From Beaufortia kweichowensis (taxonomy: Eukaryota > Chordata > Actinopteri > Cypriniformes > Gastromyzontidae), in NCBI GenBank assembly GCA_019155185.1, contig CM032815.1:4907001-4971000 (forward strand): a stretch of DNA of 64,000 bases, read 5' to 3'. The position numbers were made by a program, and so were the translations under genes. Positions 52,576 through 64,000 of the stretch are shown one piece after another; the first letter of the stretch is position 1, and every line of letters starts with the position of its first letter. The notes under the pieces are model-generated. The model had not been told where the DNA came from and ran no database searches. It saw only the letters and a list, made by a program, of their open reading frames with translations.

Positions 52576-53261
52576 ACACACACAGTCATTTCTTTTATCT
52601 AAAAGTTGTATTTTCACTGTCAATATATACTTTCTTTTTTATCACAATAAAACTGCCGACAAAGACCATTTACAAAAATTCTGCCTCAGTGTTCAGAAAT
52701 GTCTTACACTCACATGGTTTAGATTTTTTTTTCATAAGAATATACATCAAGTCCCCACAGTATAACAAAATGCCATTTTAAAATGTGCCATATAAAAACC
52801 GCACATGTAATTGCATGCTGGGACAAGGCTGCCTATCACTCTGACATCCAGCAGTAGAGAGAAGGTTTTCTCGTAACGGTAATGTTGAGCAACAGGTGAT
52901 TGAGGCACATCTGTACGGCCCTTATTAGTGTGCGCAGGGTCCGCTTTCTTGAGCCTAACGGGCTCTCGTAGAAAGGGCCATTTGGAAGGAGAACAAAGAC
53001 AGCATGCCTCGGAGAACCCTACAAGAATTATCTCAATTATCTTGTGTTTCATTAAAAATACGGTAATACTCTAAGGTCCCCTGCTCTAAAATCTCTGCCG
53101 TAAGTACATCTATTTATCTGGCTTGAGGTCAGGTGGGTGATTCCTGTACCCCTATAAACGTAAAAAAACCTCTTTAGTCCGGTCAAGCCACAGTCAGTCC
53201 GTAAAAATCTGCAGATCAAACACAGTGCTGTTGTTGTCTTCTTCAGTGGCTGGGCCGAAGG
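52576..53261. other. Convergent 3' UTR interval of exosc8 and supt20h
   Basis: Only 686 bp separates the two stop codons. The exosc8 poly(A) signal is at 52646-52651. No clean AATAAA is seen on the minus strand for supt20h, so its 3' UTR may use a variant signal or extend into exosc8. No coding segment. Confidence 0.5.
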
Positions 53262-56200
53262 TCATGATTTGGGGAGGGGCTGTGGTGTGCTCCGTTTCCT
53301 TTTACTTCTTGGCTGGTTGGCGGAATGTTGCCGTGGCAGTGCCGCTGCTCCCACTGCCATACCCATTTGCTGCTGTTGCATTTGGTGCTGCAAGAATTGC
53401 AACTGTGCAAAAGGGAAAAAGCAATGAGTGATGAATTTGCACATTTCAAGCAGTCGTGTCTTAGTAGCATCTCTTCCACTGAGTGTAAACAAAATGAGGT
53501 AATAGATGCCACAAAAATAATATATTAAGCTGTCTTTAGAGCACATGTCAAACAGTGATTTTTAGATGCACAGTACTTGATAGTGTATTATAACAATGTT
53601 TTGGTGAAGGGTAAATCTTACCTTGATCACACTAGACAAAATAGGTTTTGTACCTTTTTAATCTAAAGGTGTATGCTTAAATGCTCGAAATTAGTATTGA
53701 AATTGTACTGTAGATACATATGCGTTGCTTTAAGAACAAAAATAATTTTCTTGCAAACACAATAAGGTTGTAGTTGTTAATATGAACTAACAATGATTAC
53801 ATGTACTTCTACAGCATTTATTATTCTTAGTTCATGAAAACTTTAGCATTTACAAAGCTTACATTCTCACTAAATCATTTAAAGAATTCCATTATTTATG
53901 TTGTTACATATATTTAATTACATGATTAATTTAATGGTTATCATTTTAAGGCATTTGAGAGGATCTGTCCAAATGTTTGTCTGGCACTTCACAAACAACA
54001 TTGGCTCAGTCAGTGGAAAAGTTTCAATTGAAGCAAAGCTGCTGTAACAGTACATTCTCAATAATAATGCAGTGATTATGAAAGCAGCGCTGGACAGACA
54101 TTTGCTATGTGATGCTGAAAGAGGCATGAAAGCATTTGAGGAGGGAATCAGCAAAATCTACAAAGATGCCTTTGGAGAAAATGACATGAATAAATACTGG
54201 GGTAAAACCAGAAAGCGATGCTGCTTTTGTTTATCAGTTACCCTTGTAACACACACACACACATCTGCCATGCTCTTGTTTAACTCTTCAACTCACACCT
54301 TGACTTAAACTAACGCAAGACTTTGGCTGCAAGAGAGAAAAGTCTGATGAACCTTTTTTTGAAAGAAGGTGTGATAAAACAAAAGTGAATCATGCCTGAA
54401 AATAAAGCACAGAAGGCAATGGAAGAAAAGAAAATCTTACAAATAAAGATATAACATATTCCCCAAGCAGCTCAAGCGTTTGCTAAGAGTTACGCTGATG
54501 CGAAAAGCTTGACATTGAATGTGAATCATTAATAAGGGTCAACAGAAGAGAAGTGTAACTCAAGTAGGGCAAGAGGAAAATCTATGAAGCCAAAAAAAAA
54601 GATGAATGATGTACTAAACATGTGGTGTGAAACATTTCATCTAAGCAGTGAATGCATAGACATGGTAAAACAGACCGATCCCACTGTCCCAGACTCCTTG
54701 ACAAGACCCTTGTGCTGAAGATCTACACCAGATAAAGTGTCAGACTACTCTGACTCTGAGAATAAAAAAGCATTAGCATCATACATTAATTGGCATTCAT
54801 TTACTCTAAACTAATGGCAAGATGCTAACAAAAAGCATCATTGCATTAATAATAAACAATAAACATTGTTGATAAGAATAAACAATGTTTAGTGTTAAAA
54901 ATAAGACCAGAAATGTTTATTTAAGAAAGTAAACGGGGTCAATTTTGATTTCAGGTCAGCCTTTCAAAGAGGACACAGCGTCTCTAACAAGGGTCAAAGG
55001 GCGGTCTGATATACACATGTCTATGGGTGGATGAGGTCAAAGTTGCTGCATTACTTGGATCTGTGGCTGGTGCTGTTGCTGGAGCCTCGGGGACGGCAGG
55101 CCGGGCCCGGGCCCATCCAGACCACAACCCAGCTGGGACAGCACTACCACGATAAAGGGGTGGAGTAGAGGAGGAAGAGGAAGGGGAGAGAGAAAGATCA
55201 GGGTGGGGAGGTAGGTAACAGGAAATAAAAGGTACATGTAGCAGAAAGAGGAAAAGTGGCATCCACCATCATGTTAATCAAATGACAAACCCAGATCATC
55301 ATAAAACAAACAGTTCTGATTAACTCGGATTGATCTATGTTAAGCTTAGTATGACACGCTACAAAATCTAAGACAGGGTAACTCTATTAGTACGTCTACT
55401 GGTTGTGTTAGTGTCCATTAGAGAGATTCCTAACTACGGATGTACTTGAGTTACAGTTAAAGAACAGAAAGAGAAGTGAAACCGGGTTTGGATGTGTTTG
55501 CGTGTGTGTACCTGCTGCCTGAGAGGACATGAAGCCTCCCACTCCGGTGAGGTTGATGACTGCAGTCTGTTGGGCAGAAAGCCCCTGGTCTGTCGTCAGT
55601 CCGGCATCGGCCTGAAGCGCAGACGACAACAGTCAGTAATGCTGCACACGTGCATGCAAATATTTGCTGATAACAACTGATTTTTTGAAAACTTTTGAAA
55701 AAACAAATAATACACCATAAAAGTAAAAAATATAAGTAAAATGACGAACCCAGCAATACTGAGACAGAACAATAGTAGGCAGAGAACGAGAAAAATACAT
55801 AAATAATTACATTAATAACAAAATAAGACTCACCGACTCCCCCTGCTGTTGGGGGCTGGAAGTGGCAGACTGGCTGTTCTGCTGCTGTGGGGAAAACTGA
55901 GACAACTGCTGCTGCTGTAAAGAGTTAAAAATCAGCGGTCCCGTAGGGATCTGAAAGGGAAATACAAAAAAATAAGTTGTAAGAGTGACAAACAGCATCA
56001 CTGTGACCGAATCAATGCCTCCTGAAGCATCCTCACCTGCAGAAGGTTAAGCGGTCGTAGTCCCGGGCTGCTGTTCAGGCCGAAAGGCCCACCTGCTGGT
56101 AACAATATTAACATTTCATTTTCACAACAGTGTCTGACAGATAAGTCTTTTCCTTCTCCCAGATGTTCAGGGAACACAATTGTCTCGAGGGATTTTAAAC

Positions 56201-59200
56201 TACACATTACCAGACTTACCAGTTGGGGCTGTAGACTGCATGGCAGGAAGAGCTCCAGGCATGAGACCACCAGACGGCAAAAGTCCACTGAGAGGGATAC
56301 CAGATGCCAGACTACCAGGACTACAGCCCAGCATTGGGTTAGAGCTGTATGAAAGAATGATTAAAAGAGATTAACAACATAATATATAACATACTAAATT
56401 ATTAAAGCATTAAAGTAACAAAGATTTTCTGTAATACAAACGTCAACTCCCGAGCAGTTTTGTGTTGTCTTTAAGCTTTAATATGATGAAAGAGAGAAAG
56501 CTCTTACCAAACAGGGCCCACCACATTGATGAAGTTCAGCCCAGCTGGGTTGGTCATAACCTGTGAAGAGGTGGTGCTGGACACAGGTAAGGGGATAGTC
56601 ATGACGGGCAGAGCCTGACTCAGGGCCATCTGCTGCTGTGCAAACGGAGTCAGCAGCGTGGGCTGCTGTGGGAGGGCAGGGTCCTGAGGGGTGGGCGTTA
56701 CAGAGGGCGTGGCACTCTGAATATCGGCAGGGTGTGGCGTAGAGCAGGGCGTGTTGGTGGGTGTGGGCGTGGAGGGCTTGGGCGTTCCTGATCCTGTGGA
56801 TGATGTTCAAAGAAAACAAACAAAAAGTGCTGAGGATGAGACCTCAAATATTGGGTTGGCAGGTAATATGTTTAAGTTACTGATGTTGTTTTAACCTACT
56901 CTGCATGGGTGAGAGAGCGGCAGGGGACAACAGGCCATGTTCCATGGAGTGTTTTCGGGAGAGCGACTGATTCTTTGTGGGTGGAGGGGTTGGGCACTTG
57001 AGATGGCCGCTGGAGGCCTGTGTACTGTACAGATTACCTATAGAGGTAAGAAAACAGTTTTAATCAGTTCCAAACAGAATGGATAAAACATGAAGGCCAA
57101 ACTGATAAAATTGTTATTCACCTGAGGAGCTGCAGGCTGAGCCGGCTGGCAGTTTGATAGGAGGCGGTCTGTGTTTGACACCCTTGCCTAAAACCGAAGA
57201 CTGGACCAGTGATGAGAAACCATCAGCCTGCACAATAACAATCTATTTAAAACGGCTTCAAGGTGGATAGTTAACATTAAACGGTCTCATTGTGTAGAGT
57301 GTGACGTGTTTTACACCAGCTAAACGTTTTTGAAACAACCACATTTTTATAATAAAATTTTATTACGCATCCAACTTTTATGACTAAAATAGTTACGGCT
57401 GTAATAATTAACAGACCAAATAAAATCTACACTTAAAATTCAAATTAAAGAACCATATATAATAAATTAGTGCAGTTAAAAAATATTTATATCCATATTA
57501 TTAAATCATTTATTTAATATATTTATTAATTTTACATTTTGAAATACATAAACAGGGTTTGTGATTGGTCCAAATCATGCAGGAACACCATTCATCTCCA
57601 TTGTGCATTGAATACAGTGATGTTCATCTTTCCTATATGTTTAATTAAAAATAAATTTTCTAGTAATTGCTTACTGCAATAGAATAACACTAATAATTAC
57701 TAGTATTTTTTAATATCCTTAACAGCACTATAAAAACAACCATATAAAAATTTAAATGAATAAACTTAATAAATGAGATGATCAATATTAACACATCTAC
57801 AGGAGTGTTTTCATACCTCAGTCTCTCTTGTAGGGGATATTTGGCCCTGTGACATCACGCTGCCTGAGTTGTGTAACATTTTAACCGGACACTTCACGTC
57901 GCGCTCGTACACTTCTTTATACTGCGTCAAAAACCTGCAGCACATGAACATTGGTGTGACTGCGCGTTCGTTATGAATTACCTCACAAGCGTACAACACT
58001 GTGTTTCTGTACTTACCGATCAGCATCTGACTTTGAACCGACGAGGAATCTGAACAGCATGGGGATAAAAAAAACACGCAAGGTGAACAAAACAATGTAA
58101 ATGGTAAATACTGAAAAGACGTAAGTAAAACACCATTATTTGTGTCTTACGGTGGGTGAATGAGATGCAGGTCTGTAACGTCCTCCTCTGATTTGGAGTC
58201 TTTGGCGCTGTAGATTTTGCCGTACACCAGCGGGTCCCCCTTAGACTGGAAGATCGTAACTTTTGTTCTCTGTGGCTGCCCACCCACCTCACACTCGAAA
58301 ATGTAGTCATCCATCACGTCCTGTTATTACAAAAAAAACAGCAGACCATTTATAAAACTGTTCTGTTTCCGATTACAGGGTTAATTTACAGTACAGATCC
58401 TGCAAAACAATGACTGAGCTGCACAAAATAGGCTTTATATTATATTACCTGTGCAGGCCAAACAGTGGGTTGAGAGTCATCTAGTTTGACTGACTTGTCT
58501 GCCACAGCATATTTCTCCACCTGGAGACAGAGCGAGAAAACGTGTCAATGTAGATGAAAACCTCATACACTTATGCAAGAATAAAAATATCCCCACCGGA
58601 TATACAAACATATAAATACTCAAAATTACTCTAACTAAAAATATATCTAAAGTTGAATGAAATGCACAGTATATCAACTCACATCAATATCTGTAGGGAT
58701 GGTCAGCTGACAGCTGCTCTGTTTCCACATGTCCACACACTGCAGGACAAACAAAAACATAGTTGAAAATATACTGTTATCATCTAGGCTTTACACAAGA
58801 TCGAGTTTTCGACTGACATTTCCAGCTTTGGAGATCTTGAGGTCTATTGATGGAGCAGGTTTCCTCTCCTTCCTCCTCTTCAGGTAATCCAGGAGTCTGA
58901 GCTGTGGCAGTGTGGGGCAGTGGTTCATCATCTCCTGCTGTCTGTTCAGAGTCGCTTGTGAGTGTCTTCTGAAACATCTGCATGGTGAAAAAACATTACA
59001 CCGCTTCAGTAAATGACGCTCTGTTTGATATCCGTCTCTTTGGGTATCGGTTTCCACAACAGGATTTAACACGTTCAACCTTCTTCTGACTTCCTCATAT
59101 GGTTTGGGAATCAGATTTAGTTAGGGCTTTTAAGTACATAAACACATGAAGAACTAGCTTCACCGTTTCATGGACCGTGTGTTCATCTTCTGCTTATTGT

Positions 59201-60875
59201 ATAGCAGACGGTTGGTGGTGCAGGTGACAGAGATGGAGGGATCCAGGCACAGAGGTTCTGCTGTTGCCAGAATCAACTGACTCTCCAGCTGAAGTTTATC
59301 ATCCTATCAACACATATAAACCACATGATCATGTCAACTGAGAATGTGTTACACACAGAATGAAATGTCAGTTCACACAGAAGACATTGTTCATACCTGC
59401 GTCCACTTGTGGTGATCACTTGTCATGGCGTGAACATCACAAATCAAGGTCTGGAGTGGAGAAGAAACCACAAACACCACATTATAATTTTTAGATAATC
59501 TGAATGAACAATGCCATAGTAATAATTTTAAAATGCTCATGATTATAGTTGCTCACCTGCATAGTGGGTCTCAGCAGTACGTGTCGGCTCTGGTAGGTGG
59601 GCACCTTTGCATTGCCGGACTGTCTGTAGTCTCTGACCTCGGCTATGACACAGCCACAGTGAAATATGTTTACCTGACAGAAGAGAGGCAGAATAAATGA
59701 AAACACTTAAATAATACATCAAACTAAATTAAAACAACTATAAAATCTTAGAAAGATAATATAATAACCTGTGATTTTTCTAGAAGGTCTACAAGGATGG
59801 GCGGCAGCTCCTCAGCATCCAGGTACTCCAGTAACTCTCCTTCCTCATAGCGAAGTCGAATTGTTTCTGAGTCTAATGGATGAAAAACACAAGTATCACA
59901 GGTATTAACGTGAGAAGCTAGGGTGATTCAGACATATAACACAAAAAATAGCAGGCAGTACCAGATCCATTTTTTCCTCTGAGCATAAGAGAGTATCCTT
60001 CATTTCCAGGGTACAGATTGACCACCAGACAGGAGACAGACTCCTGCGCTACCAGTTTCTCTAGTAGATTCACATTTCTTCTTAGTTTCTACAGAAAGAG
60101 GATAGTAGCATGCACGTGTCAATGCTATAATTAATGTGTGATCATGTCAACATAAAATCATAAACAGTTTGCAGACACTGTTTAATGTTGATTTCGAGCA
60201 ATTACGACACGGTTGACAAGTCTGTAAAATAACATAACTGAGTAGTCTTACTGTAAAACTTTTAAGGGGTAAAGATTACCTTTAACTCGGGTTCCTTTTC
60301 ACACTCCTCAATGTACAGTTCATAAAGTTTCTGATATAAAGATTTCCTTCCACTTGAGGATACTCGTCTCTTCGCCGGCCGCTGACGAGCACTTTCAACG
60401 ATGTACTAAACAATAACAATGTAGTAGATTTATAGCATTGTTGTTATAGGATGATTGTAAATTATGTTATTCCCATACACCCAAGAATGATAAAATTCTT
60501 CTACAAACTGATCTCTCATTCCATTTACAAAAACAGCAGACAACACAACAAAATACAATTATATTGTGTCTTGTGATATTAAGAAATATCACAAGACACA
60601 AAGTACAGTATGTAACATAACAGTACAGAAACATTAATTAGGATAAATGATCTTTCAAATTAAAAAACAAATACCTCAGCCCGATCCAATGCATATTCTA
60701 GAACTTGTTGCTGTAAAGTTTGTGAAAAAAGTTCATTTAATCTTACTCATCATAATACACATGTCAAAACAATCCACTGGAAGTCAACGATGACTAATAT
60801 TATAAAATAAAACAGATTTCAAATTCAAAGCTTGAAAAAAATACAGCATCTATCCAATAGTTCAATTCTTACCAT
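53262..60875 (-). CDS. supt20h: SPT20 homologue, SAGA complex component
   Basis: Scaffold subunit of the SAGA histone acetyltransferase co-activator; in mammals also linked to p38 MAPK (p38IP) and autophagy. Coding exons: 60873-60875 (ATG only), 60675-60710, 60280-60405, 59962-60088, 59769-59872, 59557-59673, 59397-59450, 59164-59303, 58818-58977, 58683-58739, 58449-58520, 58151-58320, 58017-58049, 57817-57934, 57122-57227, 56900-57037, 56508-56793, 56220-56344, 56037-56095, 55834-55950, 55512-55611, 55055-55143 and 53262-53402; 2478 bp, 825 residues (human 779). The Spt20 domain fills the first third (LDRAEYIVESARQRP, CLVVNLYPGNEGYSLMLRGK, YLDAEELPPILVDLLEKSQ, VNIFHCGCVIAEVRDYRQ, ICDVHAMTSDHHKWTQ). 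The rest is a disordered Pro/Ser/Thr/Gln region and ends LQFLQHQM then SKRKRSTPQP, the known long-isoform tail. Exons sum to a continuous frame. Confidence 0.96.
53403..55054 (-). other. Last intron of supt20h
   Basis: Intron of about 1.65 kb with a (CA)n tract near 54251-54265. No independent gene seen; short ORFs here match nothing. If the intron is retained, supt20h would end with VMQQL after residue Q778. Confidence 0.5.
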
Positions 60876-61540
60876 TGTGGTCGCTCTGTGACAGGAGGCG
60901 ATGTTGTATTACACCAGCACTGTCACCTCCACACACACACCATTCAAGCCCTGTGATGGGTGGTAGGGGGAAGACAGTTCAGAAACATCCTCCCTGCAAA
61001 CGTTTACCTGTCACCTGACAGCTTTCATTCACAACTCAAACTAAAACATTAAATAGCAAGTTTGATACATCAAGACAGTTAATTGAGACAGTTATGCATC
61101 TGTGTACATATGCATCACATAACTGGCAAGCAAACGTGGTTCACTTCATTATGACGATTGCAAAGTATGTGTTAAGAGATGCAGTATTAATAAATGACGT
61201 GCATTATTGAAATGCAGAGGAATATGATCATAGCAGAAAAAGACAAACTTCAGCACTGGAGCTCCAGCAAACGACAGACTGGCTAACCACAGCTAACAGC
61301 TCACTTAAAATGCACAAATTCACGCGACACGGCCAACTGACAAACTGGGTCGTAGTGCGACAATGGCGACAAACATCAAAACCGACTTGCCAATCAAGTT
61401 GCATCACCACAGGCAGAAAATCCAAAGCGATAAGCGGAATAAATGTTCCAGTGCCTTCAATGAAAAAAACTCACAGCAGCCATTTTGTTCCAGTGTAACA
61501 ACAAAATCCAAACTTCCGGTGTGCGCGCGAGCTGGAGGCG
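60876..61540 (-). promoter_or_regulatory. supt20h: supt20h 5' UTR exons and promoter
   Basis: A donor (GGCTGCT then GTGAGTTT) at 61474/61475 ends a first exon starting near 61530. An acceptor (CCATCACAG) begins a second 5' UTR segment at 60950 that runs into the ATG-bearing exon at 60873. The upstream sequence has an ETS-like CTTCCGG motif (plus strand, about 61513-61519) and a CpG-rich GCGCGCGAG block. The first exon contains AAAATGGCTGC (YY1-like), which also opens a short upstream ORF. Confidence 0.6.
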
Positions 61541-64000
61541 GAACCAAAGATCCGCCGCGCGGATCCGATTTGGATTAAACAGCTAATACTTTAATACAAA
61601 TTTTATTGTGTATAATTTTTATTGATGTCACTTTTTTAAAGTAATTTATATCTTATTTCATAATATAAATATTTCACTGACACAGTGCTCCAGTCAACCC
61701 AAATGTGAATCAAATTGCATTTATACAGTTTTACAAAACACCATCCCTTAATGTTAATAACAAGGAAAAATAAAATTCAATAAAGTCTTAATAAAACCCT
61801 TGGTAGCAACCAGACAGCCGAGTGAAGCACGCATTACAATAAATGTACATATATTAGAAATATTCTCATGACATGTAATCATAGCCTGAGATCTTTTATA
61901 AAAGCTTTTAAAATGTTAGTCTGAGCAATGCAAATGCTTCTAATTTATTAGGAATAGTTTTTTAGTTTCAGATAATTAGATAACAGCTTAAGGCACATTT
62001 TTAGCACAGTCCTAACAGCTGCTTATGAAATAAAGAACACATATTTAGGAAAAATATTTTTAATATATTTCATTACTTTAAATAAAATGCACATCAACTC
62101 AAACAAAATTCTTCTACACTAAAAAGAAAACTGAATACACTGTTTGAAATGTTGCCAAACGCATATCACTGAAAAAAAAACACCTTTTAAAATGGCAAAA
62201 TAATAGTACAAGCAATGAATAAACAAAGTAGGAATAACACACAATTTACTGCAACATAAGTCAACATTTTAATGCATGGCCTACATTTGCAACCCACTGG
62301 AGACAGTCAAGCATAAAATTGTTGTTCTCTGCAGTGAGAGAAAAAGTCATTTAGGCAGTGTGCATCATTATTTTTGTAACTCCTGTATCGGAAATGAACA
62401 GAGTAAACCATAGAAGATCAAATAAAACTGCATAAATAAAAAAAAAAAACACTTTAAGGACATATTGCTTCTTTTCCATAGATCATCCATTATTACGTCC
62501 AGCTGGCACAATAAGGAGGACAACTGTACCTCTCAGGCCATATCCAGATTGATAGAATAAATTATACATAAAGTCATTCTTTAAAAATAACATTTCACCC
62601 CAGAGGGGTCAGTTAAATTAGTATCTCTTATAAAGAGAACTGATCATTCAAATATACTGAGCTGATTTCTTAAAAATAATGCAAAATGTCGTTTAAGATT
62701 CTTGTCAGAAACAGAGCCATGCAAGTGAGAGAAAGGTTTGATTCTCTGAATGTCCACCAGATGGCAAAAGACTCTGATCTGAAAGTAACATTGCCCTAAT
62801 TCTTTTGTCAGTTTATGTTCAGACCCCAAACACAGCAAAAACATAAAAACAAACAAAGAAAGAAAAGCCACTCGAAATATGAAAAGTGTTAAGAATGGGG
62901 ATACTGACAAAATTGGTACACAAATGACAATCAGCACATTTGATTTGAAATACTTTTTCAAGCACAGCAAAATAAATACTGAAATTGTTACAGCAAAGTA
63001 ACAATAACTTTGGTTAAAGTTTTTCTTGTCAGATATCATTCCAATATTAATTCTGGCATCAGGTTAAGCCAAAGTCAGGCTTTAAATGTTTGCTTAAAGG
63101 GCTACTATACATTAAAAACATTTACCTTCACATCATTTCAAAACCGTATGTGACTTTCCTTCTTCCAAAAAAGCAAATGTGCATAACATCCTGTGTATTA
63201 CCTCCTTTTGTGCTTCACAGAAAAGTCATGCGAGTTTGGAATAACATGAGGGTGACACAACAAACTTTAAATTTTGGGTGAACTATTCTTTTAACATTAA
63301 TGACCACATCAGCAGAACCTTCTACTACATCACAGTCATCCATCTATGAAATGCATGTTTTTATGGTGTAAAAGCACCTATGAAATGTTAACATGTCAAG
63401 CATGCAAAACACTAGCACCGTGTTGTGTAGCTTTTAGAGTGCAATAACAACACAAACATAAACTTCCACATTTGTGCTGCACCTCAACATTACTGGGAAT
63501 TATATCTTGGGGTAATGGGTTGTTCCCAATCTGCTCCACAGTCATTAATAAGTTCCACCTCAATGAGCAGAGGGAGGAAGAAAACTGTTAACTAAGCAAC
63601 AGTTACCACAGCAACACCACGACCAATCAGCAAGCCCAAATGTGCAAGACTCATCAAAGTCTATGAACCACCCAAAATGATCATGTGTAGTGTGTAAACA
63701 GTGTCATCAAAACCAAATAAAACACACAAAATCTAACTAGAACAGAAACAACAAAGAATAAAACGTTCATGTTTTAAGTCTTTGTTGAAATGAGAAATGC
63801 TGAGGATTTAAAAACACCCCACTCTGCATAGAAATACTTTGGACCGGCCTTAAAAACTGCATCACGTTCCAACCTCCAAAGTCCATATTTTAACATCTTT
63901 CTACGTCAAGTTCTTCTAAAACATTTGTTTTGACCTCAAGTTCTCATTAGCACGCTGTGACTGGAGAGCGTGTTTTCTGTCAGGTCACGAGAGAGCTCCA
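61541..64000. other. Right edge, no coding exon recognised; possible 3' UTR of an off-window gene
   Basis: AT-rich. Two minus-strand AATAAA signals lie at 61602-61607 and 61618-61623, just upstream of supt20h, which would suit the 3' end of another minus-strand gene lying beyond 64000. The 131-codon minus ORF at 62644-63039 is hydrophobic, low-complexity and unlike a known protein. Confidence 0.35.
63088..63297. repeat. Dispersed MITE/SINE-like element with inverted ends
   Basis: Begins GCTTAAAGGGCTACTATACA and ends TTTTGGGTGAACTATTCTTT TAA; the two ends are imperfect inverted repeats of the AAAGGGATAGTTCACCC type. The interior has CCTTCACATCATTTC, a CTTCCTTCTTCC run and GCTTCACAGAAAAGTCATG, the same order as the 45.15 kb copy. 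About 210 bp. Confidence 0.7.

Noticed and set aside
62644..63039. 131-codon minus ORF, rich in Phe, Leu and Val.
   Set aside because: Low-complexity hydrophobic peptide from A/T-rich DNA, no family resemblance, no splice or promoter context; the length is unusual but I cannot support a gene.

Overview
The window is vertebrate genomic DNA, almost certainly from a teleost and most likely a cyprinid. It is AT-rich and has large introns with GT-AG borders, long (GA)n, (CT)n and (TA)n microsatellites, and dispersed repeats whose ends resemble the short elements common in cyprinids. Every recognised protein is a vertebrate orthologue, and the gene order matches the human 13q13.3 block (DCLK1 - SPART - CCNA1 - SERTM1 - RFXAP - SMAD9 - ALG5 - EXOSC8 - SUPT20H). 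I see no bacterial genes, CRISPR, phage, integrated virus or toxin locus.

Layout. (1) 1-18000, minus strand: 5' half of dclk1, with four coding exons for the tandem doublecortin domains, a non-coding first exon near 17.7-17.95 kb and a likely internal promoter plus first exon for the short kinase isoform near 0.9-1.1 kb. The kinase exons lie off the left edge. (2) 18-24 kb: no recognised protein gene. A minus-strand, spliced, probably non-coding unit seems to start near 23.6 kb and holds a 1.3 kb array of about 35-bp repeats. (3) 25.1-29.2 kb: spart (-), 7 coding exons. (4) 30.0-31.9 kb: ccna1 (-), 8 coding exons. (5) 32-38.5 kb: gene-poor. (6) 38.5-38.9 kb: sertm1 (+), followed at once by a long (GA)n tract. 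(7) 40.0-41.2 kb: rfxap (+), 3 exons. (8) 42.0-46.4 kb: smad9 (-), 6 coding exons and a 5' UTR exon. (9) 47.8-50.2 kb: alg5 (-), 10 exons, head-to-head with exosc8 (+), 50.6-52.6 kb, 11 exons. (10) 53.3-61.5 kb: supt20h (-), 23 coding exons. (11) 61.6-64 kb: no coding exon seen.

The genes are not one pathway: neuronal microtubule regulation (dclk1), endosome and lipid-droplet biology (spart), germline cell cycle (ccna1), a small membrane protein (sertm1), MHC class II transcription (rfxap), BMP signalling (smad9), N-glycosylation (alg5), RNA decay (exosc8) and SAGA co-activation (supt20h). The link is ancient synteny. Exon borders were placed by hand from splice sites, reading-frame continuity and remembered human proteins. 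Each CDS below sums to an intact frame, except dclk1, which leaves the window. The more unusual signals are the splice-site-bearing tandem array, the dclk1 internal promoter, a possible poison exon in smad9, an upstream ORF in supt20h and a residue-dropping exon junction in exosc8.
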